DNA from: Porticoccaceae bacterium LTM1
GTDB lineage: Bacteria > Pseudomonadota > Gammaproteobacteria > Pseudomonadales > Porticoccaceae
Direction of reading: 5' to 3'
Length of the DNA stretch: 64,000 bases
Assembly (NCBI GenBank): GCA_030252795.1
Contig: CP127080.1
Location: forward strand, 2,621,501-2,685,500
Within the stretch, counting starts at the first letter, position 1, and each line of letters starts with the position of its first letter. The notes beneath the pieces were generated by a model. The model saw only the letters and a list, made by a program, of their open reading frames with translations, made no database searches and had not been told where the DNA came from. A program made the position numbers and the translations under genes. Positions 38,211 to 47,686 of this stretch are shown here, in pieces.

Positions 38211-39836
38211 ATGAGCGTATCTTTTCCGGACCAGTTCAGTCTGGCGGACTATTTTCTGTACGACCGACTTAATGAAGGGCTCGCGGACAAAAAAGCAGTA
38301 TTGTTTGGCCAGCGTCACTACAGCTATCAGCAGGTAGCTGACAAATCCCGGGCGTTGGGCAGTTACCTCCAGAGCATTGGTGTTCGCCGCGAAGAGCGCG
38401 TCTATATTGTGCTGCCGGATATGCCTCCATTCGTCTGGTCGATTTTCGGGACCTGGAGTGCGGGCGCGGTGCTGGCGATGGGGAACCCCTCTTCGCCTGC
38501 AGATGATATCGACTACGTTATCGGCTATACCGGTGCGACGGTGTTAATTACCCTGCCCTCAGTCGCCGAGTCGCTGGCCCCGCAATTGCTCGCTAATAAA
38601 GATTTGAGGGCGGTGCTGCTGGCACCGGATGTAGCCACCGGAGAGGATTCCGAACAACCCGTCACCGTTCCCGCAAATTTGCAGAACGCCGAATTTGATG
38701 TGCTGCCACTATCCGAGGCAATCGCCAAAGGTGCAGAGCTGGATCTGCCACGCCCGCAACTGCATCGCGATGACATGGCCTGCTGGCTATTTACCTCCGG
38801 CTCCACCGGTCGCCCCAAAGCCGCCATGCATACCCAGCGCGATTTTGCCTTTAACACCGAGGTGTACGCCAAGGGCACTGTGGGTTATCAACAGGATGAC
38901 ATTACCGTCAGTGTGCCGCGGCTGTTTTTCGGCTACGCCACTGGCACCAACCTGTTCTTCCCGTTTGCCGTAGGTGCGACTACAGGGCTGTTTTCCGAAC
39001 CGCCGCGTCCGGATTCACTGGCCAATGCCATTGAGATGTACAAGCCGACGATTGTTACCAATGTACCAACCATGCTGGGTAAATTACTGGTCGAAAAGCC
39101 GGATCTGGATCTTTCCAGCGTGCGCTTCCAGCTATCCGCTGGCGAGGCGCTGCCACCGACGCTGCTGGAAAAATTCAACGAGCATTTTGGCACCGACAAT
39201 ATTTACGACGGCATTGGTTCGGCGGAAATGTTTCATATCTACTGCAGCAATCGCCCCGGCGACATTAAACCCGGTTCGCTGGGTAAAGTGGTTGATGGCT
39301 ACGAACTCAAAGTTCTGCCCACCGACGCCGAAGGGCCGGGCGCAGAAGAGGTCGCTCCCGGCGACACAGGTGTTCTGTGGGTAAAAGGTGAAAGCGTTGC
39401 GCTTGGCTACTATCGCGACCGCGAAAAAAGCTGGAAAACGTTCCACGGCCATTGGTGTCGCACCGGTGACCTGTTCAGCAAAGATGAAGAGGGATACCTG
39501 TGGTTCAGTGGTCGCGCCGACGACCTGATGAAAGTAAATGGCCGCTGGATGGCACCACAGGAAGTTGAAGATTGCCTGCTCAAGCATCCGGCCGTTGCAG
39601 CCTGTGCCGTGATTCCCAAAGATGTCGACGGCCTGACCAAACCAAAAGCGATCGTTGTACTGATGGATGCCTATAAAGGTAAGGAAGGCGACGAGCTGAC
39701 CAAGGTACTGCAGGAGCATGTGCTGAACAGCATCGCCAAACACAAATATCCACGCCTGATAGAATATGTGGCTGAACTGCCCAAGAATGACCGTGGCAAA
39801 GTGGATCGCAAGGCATTGAAAGAACGCGAGATGTAA
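38211..39836 (+). CDS. Benzoate/2-aminobenzoate-type aryl-CoA ligase
   Basis: 541 residues from the ATG at 38211 (GAAAGGG upstream); an ATG at 38181 with AGGAG only three bases away is the alternative. AMP-forming adenylation enzyme: P-loop-like WLFTSGSTGRPKAAMHTQRD, RLFFGYATGTNLFFPFAVGA, YDGIGSAEMFHIYCSN, and the hinge/C-domain YLWFSGRADDLMKVNGRWMA. The N-terminus and motif set follow the benzoate-CoA ligase family. With the monooxygenase/reductase at 20.9 kb it would activate 2-aminobenzoate (anthranilate); specificity for another benzoate cannot be excluded. Confidence 0.88.
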   Translation: MSVSFPDQFSLADYFLYDRLNEGLADKKAVLFGQRHYSYQQVADKSRALGSYLQSIGVRREERVYIVLPDMPPFVWSIFGTWSAGAVLAMGNPSSPADDIDYVIGYTGATVLITLPSVAESLAPQLLANKDLRAVLLAPDVATGEDSEQPVTVPANLQNAEFDVLPLSEAIAKGAELDLPRPQLHRDDMACWLFTSGSTGRPKAAMHTQRDFAFNTEVYAKGTVGYQQDDITVSVPRLFFGYATGTNLFFPFAVGATTGLFSEPPRPDSLANAIEMYKPTIVTNVPTMLGKLLVEKPDLDLSSVRFQLSAGEALPPTLLEKFNEHFGTDNIYDGIGSAEMFHIYCSNRPGDIKPGSLGKVVDGYELKVLPTDAEGPGAEEVAPGDTGVLWVKGESVALGYYRDREKSWKTFHGHWCRTGDLFSKDEEGYLWFSGRADDLMKVNGRWMAPQEVEDCLLKHPAVAACAVIPKDVDGLTKPKAIVVLMDAYKGKEGDELTKVLQEHVLNSIAKHKYPRLIEYVAELPKNDRGKVDRKALKEREM

Positions 39837-39862
39837 AGGTTATTGCGTTGCACTCCTATATT

Positions 39863-39934
39863 GTCATCCTGAGCGCAGCGAAGGATCTCAAACTTCGACA
39901 CAACTACGAGGTCCTTCGCCAGGCTCAGGACGAC
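39863..39934. repeat. Family C palindrome pair
   Basis: GTCATCCTGAGCGCAGCGAA and its complement CTTCGCCAGGCTCAGGACGAC around a 30-base centre, between the ligase and creatininase-family genes. Confidence 0.9.
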
Positions 39935-39953
39935 AGGCTTACAGAGAGAAACC

Positions 39954-40712
39954 ATGAAAGACTACAGCCTCAACCGAATCACCACCGACGACTTTGGCTC
40001 CGCCATCGACAGCGGCAAGCCTGTTGTTATCTTGTTACCGGTGGGTTCCGTAGAGCCACACGGCCCTCACCTGACGTTACTTACCGATACGGTTATCTCA
40101 CAGGGTTGTGCTGAGCTGGCTGCTGAGCGTTTGGAAGCGGACGGAATGTCGGTATTTATCGCCCCCGCCGTCCCCTATGGTGTTACCGATTGCGCAGCTG
40201 GATTTAAAGGTGCTGTCAGTATTCCCGAAGAAGTTCTTACCGGTTACCTGGCTGCAGTGGTAAAAGGCTTTCTCGATAATGGCGTCGCCCATGTCTGCCT
40301 GATCAATAATCACCTCGAACCCGAACACTACAGCGCGGTGCGACAAGTTCCCAAACAGTTTGCAGAAGGAAAAGCATCGCTGGCCTGCCCTCTGTCCCGT
40401 CGATGGGCCCGCACTCTTTCGGATGAATTCAAGCGAGGCGAATGCCACGCCGGTCGCTATGAAACCGCCATCGTTCTCGCAGCCGACGCCAATGGTGTAA
40501 AAGAAGACGTGCAAAAATCGCTGCCGGAAGTACCGGTGAGCCTTTCAGAAAAAATTATCGCCGGGGTCAAAACCTTTTCCGATATGGGTATGGAAAACGC
40601 CTACTCCGGAGCGCCAGCGCTCGCCACGGAAGAAGAAGGTCACGACATGCTGGATCGACTCGCAACCATGGTGGTTACCGAGGTACTGGAATCACTCAAC
40701 ATTAATCAATGA
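39954..40712 (+). CDS. Creatininase-family hydrolase
   Basis: 252 residues. Metal ligands are visible in PVGSVEPHGPHLTLLTDTVI (Glu, His, Asp) and in ECHAGRYETAIVL (His, Glu). The family hydrolyses cyclic or linear amides. Placed directly after the aryl-CoA ligase, it may act on an amide or lactam-like intermediate of aminobenzoate breakdown; that role is inference from position. Followed by a bidirectional hairpin. Confidence 0.85.
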   Translation: MKDYSLNRITTDDFGSAIDSGKPVVILLPVGSVEPHGPHLTLLTDTVISQGCAELAAERLEADGMSVFIAPAVPYGVTDCAAGFKGAVSIPEEVLTGYLAAVVKGFLDNGVAHVCLINNHLEPEHYSAVRQVPKQFAEGKASLACPLSRRWARTLSDEFKRGECHAGRYETAIVLAADANGVKEDVQKSLPEVPVSLSEKIIAGVKTFSDMGMENAYSGAPALATEEEGHDMLDRLATMVVTEVLESLNINQ

Positions 40713-40720
40713 TATTGCGT

Positions 40721-40750
40721 CGTCGCAGGTGTGAAATCACTCCTGCGACG
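40721..40750. terminator. Convergent-gene hairpin
   Basis: CGTCGCAGG (40721-40729) pairs with CCTGCGACG (40742-40750). It separates the creatininase gene from the convergent DUF6702 gene, whose stop (40737) is in the loop. Confidence 0.7.
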
Positions 40751-41255
40751 AAAGCTCAAGTCGATGGGTATTTTTCCCGTCACCAAAAACCAGCCTTATC
40801 TTTTCGTCACCTCGAGTTACTACCAGAGTATTAATCTGTTGCCCGTGACTGACTCCATCCAGAATGGTGTTTTTGATGGTCAGGGTTTTCTCGGTTTTAT
40901 AGGGAATCTCAAAGTAGAGCCAGGCGGCTTTATGGGTAATCTCTTTTCCAACCCAGACCATGTCCAGCTGGTGGCCAGTTTCACTACTGAACTGAAAAGA
41001 CGCCCAAAGATATTTGATGATCTCCTGGTCAATATCTTTGGTGCTTTCCAGATTCACCCGCTTGCCAACCTGTGATTCAAGAGCAGTTTCAAGGTCTTCT
41101 GGAATCACTTTAAGAGCCACCTCCAGAGTTTGACGATCACTGTTGACCGTCGCCTCTGCAAAGCTGTGATGAAATTTGTGGGCGTGCGTAACACTCGCCC
41201 ACAAACCAAACGCCATCAGCATTAAAAATGCCATCTGCTTTCCACGGAAAATCAT
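40737..41255 (-). CDS. DUF6702 family exported protein
   Basis: 172 residues. Signal peptide (MAFLMLMAFGLWASVTHAHK) followed by the HKFHHSFAEATVNSDRQTLE opening of DUF6702 proteins. Its ATG overlaps the stop of the M1 peptidase gene (ATGA), so it is translationally coupled to it; such pairs are common in marine bacteria. Role unknown. Confidence 0.85.
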   Translation of the reverse strand: MIFRGKQMAFLMLMAFGLWASVTHAHKFHHSFAEATVNSDRQTLEVALKVIPEDLETALESQVGKRVNLESTKDIDQEIIKYLWASFQFSSETGHQLDMVWVGKEITHKAAWLYFEIPYKTEKTLTIKNTILDGVSHGQQINTLVVTRGDEKIRLVFGDGKNTHRLELSSQE

Positions 41256-43660
41256 TTATCAGCCTCTTTTTCAGGCTCTTCACCGGCTTTATTTTTTTCC
41301 TTTTTCCAGCCGTCTTCCGTCATACGAAGCATATGGTTGGGCTTTGCACTCTCTTTAAACAGCTTAAACCGTGTCTCGACCGGCTTTTTGGGCCAGCGGT
41401 TGTTGCTCACATCAATATCGGCAGTTTCCAGATACGGATCAAACTCAATACTGGTGATCTCCTGATCGGCAATAAACAGCTTGGTTACCTGCTGGGCATT
41501 TCGACGCCAGATTTCTGCTGGAATGGTAAATTGCTCAACACTGCTGTCTGCATAGGTGATTCGAAGCGGCAATGGCATCACCAGGCCACCTTTATTGTGA
41601 AACTCAACGGTATAGAACAACTTGTCAGTATTGAGCAGCAGCTTCTCTTTATCATCCAGCGACTTCAGCAGCTTCTCGTACTGGGCATAGTCGTATGGAG
41701 TTACCGAAAACTCATCACGTTCATTGTAGAAATCTTTCAGCTCCGGGTATTTTTCCACCAGCTTTTCTACATCCTTATAGCGCTGCATGGAAAGTGTTTT
41801 AACCACTTCTTCTTTTTCTTTACGCAGCCTTTCTTTCTCAAGTTCCGGGTTTTGGGTATCCAGCTTATAGAGTTTCACTTGACCCAACTCGATATCTACC
41901 GGATCTGTTCCGTAGAACCAGCCGCGCCAGAACCAGTCAAGGTCGACACCAGAGGCATCTTCCATGGTTCTGAAAAAGTCTGCCGGCGTGGGGCGTTTGA
42001 ACTTCCATCGTCTTGCGTACTCCCTGAAGGAAAAATCAAACAACTCACGGCCGAGAATACTCTCCCTGAGAATATTCAGCGCAGTAGCGGGTTTGCCGTA
42101 GGCGTTATTGCCTCTTTGCAAGATTGATTCGGGGTTGGTCATGATCGGAACCATGGCGCCCTCTGCACCACTCATATATTCGGCAATATTTTTCGGCTCG
42201 CCACGTCGTGATGGATACTCTTCTTCCCACTCCTGCTCGGCAATAAACTGCAGAAAGGTATTGAGGCCTTCGTCCATCCAGGTCCACTGGCGCTCATCGG
42301 AATTCACAATCATCGGAAAATAGTTATGGCCGACCTCATGAATAATGACCGAGATCAATCCGTACTTACTGCGTGACCAACTTTCGCTGTCTCCTTTCTG
42401 GGTTACATCCCAATAGGTTTTGTCCGGGAATGGCCGCGGCTTATTGAATGTCATCATAGGGTATTCCATACCGCCCACAGGACCATTGATGGACTGTGAC
42501 GTGGGGTATGGATAGTCAAATGTGTAGCGGGAGTATACGTTTATGGTGTGGGCAATTGACCGGGTGGAGTACTGGCTCCAAAGTGGCTCAGCCTCATTGG
42601 GATAAAACGACATTGCCATGACAGTACGGTCGCCACTTTTCACCCCCATGGCATCCCAGATAAATTTGCGTGAAGACGCCCAGGCAAAATCACGTACATT
42701 GTCAGCTTCAAAGGTCCAGGTTTTTGTCCCTTTGGCTTTTTTGGATTGATTAGTTTTTGCGTCTTCAGGGGTGACCACAAATACCGGCTTGTCACTGTTG
42801 CGAGCTTTTTTCAGACGCTGGCGTTGCTTGCTGGTCAGCACCTGGTTGGCATTCGCAAGCTCACCGGTTGCGGCTACAACGTGGTCGGCTGGAACGGTGA
42901 TGTTGACGACGTAATCACCCAGCTCCAGGGTAAATTCACCAGCACCAAGATACTGTTTGTGCTGCCAGCCTTCGTAGTCGGTATAGGCCACAAGGCGCGG
43001 GAACCACTGGGCTATTTCGTAGATATAGTTATCATCGTCCTTGAAGTGTTCGTAACCATTGCGCGAACCAATAGCTATGGCATCAACAATATTGAAGCTC
43101 CAATCCAGCTGCAGTTCAAAATCCATGCCCGGCTTCAGGGGCTCCGAAAGATCAACCCGCATCATGGTTTTAACAACCTGATGGCTCAGCGGTTTACCGC
43201 GGCCATCCGCAACCTTTGAGAGGGTATATCCGCCGTTGAATTCCTGCCGAGCGAGTAAGCTTCCCAATCGACCGTAAGACATCTTTTCAAAGCCTGGCGC
43301 AGTGGAGGTGAGCATCGAGTCGGATTTTGGATCGAGAATATTTTGATCCAATTGCAACCACAGGTAACTCAAAGTGTGTGGAGAACGATTGTGATAGGTG
43401 ATCTTGGCCGAGCCTTCTAATCGCTGCTTCTCATCATCCAGACGAACATCAATGCGATAGTCTGCACGCTGCTGCCAGTACTCGGGACCGGGAGCGCCAC
43501 TGGCAGTCCGGGTTTCAGTTGGGGTAGGCAGCAAATGGTCAAGCTGTTCAAAGGCTTGTGCCCCAGATGGATTGTCAGCGGCAAATACATCAAGACTACC
43601 AAGTAGCATGCAACATGCCAAAGCTGCACCTTTCAGGCGCAGTTCAAATGATTTAAACAT
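41252..43660 (-). CDS. M1-family metallopeptidase, exported
   Basis: 802 residues with a signal peptide ending near residue 28 (DVFAAD). The zinc motif is HEVGH (441-445) with the third ligand in WTWMDEGLN (E464); the exopeptidase motif is GGMEY (396-400), a variant of GAMEN. About 130 residues of charged, helical sequence near the C-terminal third (ELEKERLRKEKEEVVKTLSM) extend past the catalytic domain. Expected to digest peptides in the periplasm or outer membrane, in operon with DUF6702. Confidence 0.93.
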   Translation of the reverse strand: MFKSFELRLKGAALACCMLLGSLDVFAADNPSGAQAFEQLDHLLPTPTETRTASGAPGPEYWQQRADYRIDVRLDDEKQRLEGSAKITYHNRSPHTLSYLWLQLDQNILDPKSDSMLTSTAPGFEKMSYGRLGSLLARQEFNGGYTLSKVADGRGKPLSHQVVKTMMRVDLSEPLKPGMDFELQLDWSFNIVDAIAIGSRNGYEHFKDDDNYIYEIAQWFPRLVAYTDYEGWQHKQYLGAGEFTLELGDYVVNITVPADHVVAATGELANANQVLTSKQRQRLKKARNSDKPVFVVTPEDAKTNQSKKAKGTKTWTFEADNVRDFAWASSRKFIWDAMGVKSGDRTVMAMSFYPNEAEPLWSQYSTRSIAHTINVYSRYTFDYPYPTSQSINGPVGGMEYPMMTFNKPRPFPDKTYWDVTQKGDSESWSRSKYGLISVIIHEVGHNYFPMIVNSDERQWTWMDEGLNTFLQFIAEQEWEEEYPSRRGEPKNIAEYMSGAEGAMVPIMTNPESILQRGNNAYGKPATALNILRESILGRELFDFSFREYARRWKFKRPTPADFFRTMEDASGVDLDWFWRGWFYGTDPVDIELGQVKLYKLDTQNPELEKERLRKEKEEVVKTLSMQRYKDVEKLVEKYPELKDFYNERDEFSVTPYDYAQYEKLLKSLDDKEKLLLNTDKLFYTVEFHNKGGLVMPLPLRITYADSSVEQFTIPAEIWRRNAQQVTKLFIADQEITSIEFDPYLETADIDVSNNRWPKKPVETRFKLFKESAKPNHMLRMTEDGWKKEKNKAGEEPEKEADK

Positions 43661-43960
43661 TGAGTTCCCCCACTCAGAAATTGTGCTTGGGGCCTGTTAC
43701 CCGCCCCTATGGCAAACCAGCCAGACAACCTAATGGATAAGCTGTACAAAATCCAGCCTAACGCAACAGAATAAAACCGGGACTCGATATATCAAAACGG
43801 TTTAACCCGAGTAGGGGCGAATCATCGTTTGAAACGTTTATATAGGTACAGACAATAAAAATAACCTTAGGGATGCTCCCAGGGACGTAAATGTTAACTT
43901 TATCCACCAACGTCGTACTCAGGATGTACTTCATTAGTAGACTGAGAGGTTGAGGAAATT

Positions 43961-44110
43961 ATGACTATTTTCGAACTTACAGCAGTACTTAACTACCACC
44001 AGATTAAAAATCTCGTATCCGATGGCCGCGTCCTTGCTTTACGCAGCAATGCAGGCTGGATTGACGTAACAGAATGGAGCCGCTTGCAGATGGCTCGCTG
44101 GCTGGGCTGA
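43961..44110 (+). CDS. Small protein family, copy 1 (49 aa)
   Basis: ATG at 43961 with GAGGTTGAGG about 6 bases upstream; 49 residues ending in TGA at 44110. It reads MTIFELTAVLNYHQIKNLVS at the N-terminus and GWIDVTEWSRLQMARWLG at the C-terminus. Shares ELTA(V/I)L, N-V--G-VLA, W-DVT-WS and A--L with two further genes immediately downstream. Conserved protein sequence with divergent codons argues that all three are translated. I do not recognise the family; no signal peptide, membrane span or known motif is seen. The 300 bp upstream (43661-43960) hold no other gene, only likely promoter sequence. Confidence 0.8.
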   Translation: MTIFELTAVLNYHQIKNLVSDGRVLALRSNAGWIDVTEWSRLQMARWLG

Positions 44111-44303
44111 TCTTCATCAGCCCTTCCCACTCGGTACAATTCCTATCTGCTATTCCTACCGACTTTTACCCAAGCCGCCACACGCAAAAACCTCTGACTT
44201 TACGTTTTTTTAAGCTGCGTAAAGATAGGTAAAGCCTTGAAGATTTCCCCGTTCCGAAACGTCTTATAGATAGAAGAGGAATCTATACAGCGAGGTAGCT
44301 GCC

Positions 44304-44453
44304 ATGTGTGTACTAGAGCTGACAGCGATACTGAATCAGTACAAGATTAAAAACCTTGTGACCGGAGGCCGTGTTTTGGCCAACTTTGGCGAAAGCAATT
44401 GGACGGACGTCACTCAGTGGAGTCGCTTGCAACTGGCAAAAAAGTTGCTGTAA
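44304..44453 (+). CDS. Small protein family, copy 2 (49 aa)
   Basis: ATG at 44304 (CGAGGTAG upstream), TAA at 44451-44453. N-terminus MCVLELTAILNQYKIKNLVT, C-terminus NWTDVTQWSRLQLAKKLL; same length as copy 1 and alignable with no gap. Separated from copy 1 by 193 bp with no other gene, which suggests each copy has its own promoter. Confidence 0.8.
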   Translation: MCVLELTAILNQYKIKNLVTGGRVLANFGESNWTDVTQWSRLQLAKKLL

Positions 44454-44613
44454 CAAGCCAGTCAAACAGCTGACCTGGCTGTTCATTTGCCAGACATCCT
44501 GAATTTGCACCTTTAATCTAAAGTCGAAAAAAATAGCTGGGATTTTTAGGACGTTGGTCTATATTTACAGCATAAAGACAAGAGAAGTTGTTGGTAACAC
44601 GCGGTAAATAACA

Positions 44614-44769
44614 ATGTGTGTTTTTGAGCTAACCGCGATTCTCGATCAGCATCATATTGCGAATCGCGTTATTGAAGGCCATGTTCTGGCCAAGTCCAAA
44701 AAGGGCACTGGCTGGATCGATGTAACCGACTGGTCGAAGCAGAAAATAGCTCGCTGGTTAGGCTACTGA
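44614..44769 (+). CDS. Small protein family, copy 3 (51 aa)
   Basis: ATG at 44614, TGA at 44767-44769. N-terminus MCVFELTAILDQHHIANRVI, C-terminus GWIDVTDWSKQKIARWLGY; one residue longer in the central loop and one at the end. The start lacks a strong ribosome site. Preceded by a 160-bp gap; a hairpin follows. Confidence 0.8.
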   Translation: MCVFELTAILDQHHIANRVIEGHVLAKSKKGTGWIDVTDWSKQKIARWLGY

Positions 44770-44787
44770 TTTTTAAGGCCAAAAATA

Positions 44788-44811
44788 AAGCGGAGCCTTT
44801 CGACTCCGCTT
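44788..44811 (-). terminator. Terminator of the aminotransferase gene
   Basis: AAGCGGAG / CTCCGCTT stem; on the minus strand it is followed by TTATTTTT, fitting termination after the aminotransferase gene. It also ends the small-gene array on the plus strand, less clearly. Confidence 0.8.
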
Positions 44812-44848
44812 CATGGGATTGTCACCCCTACTTTTTTACTTCACCCGA

Positions 44849-46042
44849 TTACAGTACCGCTGCAACCGAATTGGCAAAATAGTCGATATTTTCATCGTTC
44901 AGGCCAGCAACATTGATGCGGCTGGAGCCCACCATGTAAATGCTGAACTCCTGCTTGAGGCGCTCAACCTGTTCAGCACTGATTCCCAGGAATGAAAACA
45001 TACCAAACTGCTTTTGGATAAAGCCAAAGTCATGTCCCGGGCAAGCAGCATTCAGTTTTTCCACCGCCAGGGCACGCAGGCCATTGATACGATTACGCAT
45101 CTCGGCCACTTCACCATGCCACTGATTGCAGAGTTCTTCAGAGGAGAGAATTGTGGCAACAATAGCCGCACCGTGAGCAGGGGGCATTGACCAGATACCG
45201 CGGGCAATATTGATCAACTGACTGCCAGCCGCCTCTGCTGCGTGCGCAGTTTCAGCAATAACCAGCAGCATACCGATACGCTCGCGGTAGAGACCAAAGT
45301 TCTTTGAGCAGGAGATAGAGACAAACATCTCTTTCACTTTACTGGCGATCAGACGCAGACCTTTGGTGTCTTCCTCAAGACCAACGCCAAAACCCTGGTA
45401 GGCCATATCCACAAACGGCACCAATCCTTTTTCTACACAGAGGTCGGCAATCGCATTCCACTGGTCAATATTCAGGTCAGCACCACAAGGGTTGTGACAG
45501 CAGGCGTGCAGCAATACTAAGTCACCGGTTTGCGCTTCGTTTTGCAGGGTGGCCATCATGTCGTCAAACAGCACGGCACAGTTTTCCCGATCGTAATAGG
45601 GATACTCTTTCAGTTGCAGACCGGCTTCACCAAACAATGGAACATGGTTTGCCCAGGTAGGGTTGCTAAACCAGATGGTGGCGCCCTCTTTGGCGCGATT
45701 GATCAACTCACCACCCAGACGCAAGGCACCACAACCGCCCGGCGCCTGAATGGATGCTACTCGATTAGCCAGCAAAGCCGGGTGACCTTCACCGAGAGCC
45801 AGCTTGCGCATTTCTGCATTAAATACTGCATCGCCAGGGCCACCAATATAGGATTTGGTGGTTTCATTTTCGAGGCGGTACTTTTCTGCTGCTTTTACAG
45901 ATGCCAGTACCGGTGTTTCACCCTGGGGAGTTTTGTAAACACCTACACCAAGATCAACCTTGTTTGGGTTGGTATCTTTTTGATAGGCAACCATAAGACC
46001 AAGAATTGGGTCCTGCGGTAATACATTCAGAGCTTCAAACAT
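44849..46042 (-). CDS. Aspartate/aromatic amino acid aminotransferase
   Basis: 397 residues from the ATG at 46042. Fold-type I, class Ia (AspC/TyrB group): VDLGVGVYKTPQGETPVL, the PLP-site segment with the Schiff-base lysine in SISCSKNFGLYRERIGMLLV, CHNPCGADLN and RINVAGLNDENIDYF. Members use aspartate and often phenylalanine and tyrosine. Next to paaX and upstream of a 2-oxoacid dehydrogenase and the paa genes, it may supply phenylpyruvate; this is inference. Confidence 0.9.
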   Translation of the reverse strand: MFEALNVLPQDPILGLMVAYQKDTNPNKVDLGVGVYKTPQGETPVLASVKAAEKYRLENETTKSYIGGPGDAVFNAEMRKLALGEGHPALLANRVASIQAPGGCGALRLGGELINRAKEGATIWFSNPTWANHVPLFGEAGLQLKEYPYYDRENCAVLFDDMMATLQNEAQTGDLVLLHACCHNPCGADLNIDQWNAIADLCVEKGLVPFVDMAYQGFGVGLEEDTKGLRLIASKVKEMFVSISCSKNFGLYRERIGMLLVIAETAHAAEAAGSQLINIARGIWSMPPAHGAAIVATILSSEELCNQWHGEVAEMRNRINGLRALAVEKLNAACPGHDFGFIQKQFGMFSFLGISAEQVERLKQEFSIYMVGSSRINVAGLNDENIDYFANSVAAVL

Positions 46043-46137
46043 AGTGACGTTCCAAAAAGTTGAGGGTGAGTGGTACGACAAGGCGGACTATTGTAGTGTC
46101 GCCGCCGGCAAGTGCAATGCCCTTCTAGGGGTGCTGG

Positions 46138-47070
46138 TCAGGACAGACCACCAAATCTTGTAAAGTAATCCTTACTCGCTGGTGGCAATGCCCCACTGAC
46201 AGTTTCCAACTCATTAACCACAAACTGTTCAGCAAGCGAATGAACCTTGCGATAGAGATTGGCAGCCAGATTCTGGACATCAGTGCCTATCCAAGACGCC
46301 GGCAAAAGGGATGACGGTAGTTCAACATCCTTCAACAACAGTCTTCGGTACTCGTGAATCAGCAGGGTACGTAACTGGAATGCCTGCTCTGGACTCAGCA
46401 AATCACCTTGCTTCAAACGCTGATAGATAGGCTGAAACACCTCCCAGACCGAGCGGTATTGCTGCTCCAATTCACTTAAATTCCAACACTCGTAGACCAA
46501 TTTGCGAAGATGCTGCTCAGACGTCAGGTCATCCGGCTGGCTGCGCAGTATCATCACCTGCTCATGAAGGCCAAGTTCGCGCAGGGTCTCATCTAGGGAA
46601 CGTCGTTCCGCGCCCGGCTTGGCCATTACGGCGGGAAACAGGTTGCCAAACCCCAACCAGCGCAACTCCTTGCGCAGTTGCTCACGCTCCCGGTCGGGAA
46701 GGCTACTGAGGTAAACAAAAAGCCACTCCCCGCTTGCCTGGGAATGCTCCGCCGCATAAATTCGACGAGCTGCCTTTTGATAGTGCCGCAAGCCAAATTC
46801 GGTGAGGCTGTAATAACTGCGTCGCCCCACCTGCTCGGAGCTCAACCAGTTATCCTGAATTAATCGATACACCGCAGTACGCACCAGTCGCTGACTGAGC
46901 CCGAATGGTTGCAGTGCATTGATGACACTACCCAGCCAGGCACTATTGCCATGCTGAGAAATAGTATCGCCGTACAAAGTAATAATGAGCGAACCGGCCC
47001 GCATGGGTCGGCGCTTGCGAAATCGGGCGAGCTGAAGCTCGAGTAACTGACTGGCTGATAGATTCGTCAT
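46138..47070 (-). CDS. paaX: Phenylacetic acid degradation repressor PaaX
   Basis: 310 residues, normal length. GntR-like N-terminal winged helix (RPMRAGSLIITLYGDTISQH, SQRLVRTAVYRLIQDNWLSS), the PaaX central domain, and the C-terminal PaaX_C region (LLIHEYRRLLLKDVELPSSL). In relatives it represses paa operons until phenylacetyl-CoA binds. A palindrome around the paaA promoter at 60537-60582 is a likely target. Confidence 0.94.
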   Translation of the reverse strand: MTNLSASQLLELQLARFRKRRPMRAGSLIITLYGDTISQHGNSAWLGSVINALQPFGLSQRLVRTAVYRLIQDNWLSSEQVGRRSYYSLTEFGLRHYQKAARRIYAAEHSQASGEWLFVYLSSLPDREREQLRKELRWLGFGNLFPAVMAKPGAERRSLDETLRELGLHEQVMILRSQPDDLTSEQHLRKLVYECWNLSELEQQYRSVWEVFQPIYQRLKQGDLLSPEQAFQLRTLLIHEYRRLLLKDVELPSSLLPASWIGTDVQNLAANLYRKVHSLAEQFVVNELETVSGALPPASKDYFTRFGGLS

Positions 47071-47165
47071 GCCGGCATTCTATCAGGCTTGCGATCAATT
47101 GCTGTGTGAACATTGCAGATAAAGAAGCGGCACAGTTGGGTGCCGCTTTAAGTTCATCAAAATCG

Positions 47166-47591
47166 CTACTGGTTTTCTGCGCGTTTTTTCCGATCCAGCT
47201 CCATTGAAAAAATCGTCTCCACTTGGCAATCACGCACTGGCGGCCCCGGCACAATCAGGTCATCTCCTTTCATCAACTGGGTTCCCCGACTGCGAAACCC
47301 GATCTCCTGGGTAAAACTCAACTCCCTACAAGGGAAACTGAGTGTAATCAGGTAATAACGCTTTGGTCTGGACTCCACCCACAGCGCTTTGTCATCTATA
47401 TACCCCCAGGAATCCAGAGTGCTGGGAAAGGTAATGCCCGTCAATTCTTCAATAACCGTAAAACCCTGGCGAGCCAGCTTATCCGCTCTGCTTTCAGGTG
47501 CTTGCGGCAACGCATTTGAGTTGCTGCCCGCGCAACCGGCAAAAACCAAAGCCAATAATGTCACCACCAATAACCATTTCCGCTTATACAT
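47166..47591 (-). CDS. DUF6491-like lipoprotein
   Basis: 141 residues from the ATG at 47591 (AGGAGA upstream). Signal peptide with lipobox LVFAGC, so a lipid-anchored envelope protein. The body has YYLITLSFPCRELSFTQEIG and a second conserved cysteine (PVRDCQVETIF), as in DUF6491 proteins. Function unknown. Confidence 0.75.
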   Translation of the reverse strand: MYKRKWLLVVTLLALVFAGCAGSNSNALPQAPESRADKLARQGFTVIEELTGITFPSTLDSWGYIDDKALWVESRPKRYYLITLSFPCRELSFTQEIGFRSRGTQLMKGDDLIVPGPPVRDCQVETIFSMELDRKKRAENQ

Positions 47592-47686
47592 AATTGCTCT
47601 CCTTTGTTTGCGCAAAGTTTAGACCGTTAAGGGCAACCTGGCCCGAGTCCTGGCACTTCTATACGCTATTCTGTGATTGGAAGCAG

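Noticed and set aside
41228..42127. 299-codon frame antisense to the M1 peptidase
   Set aside because: Hydrophobic, histidine-rich reading of the reverse strand of a well-supported peptidase.
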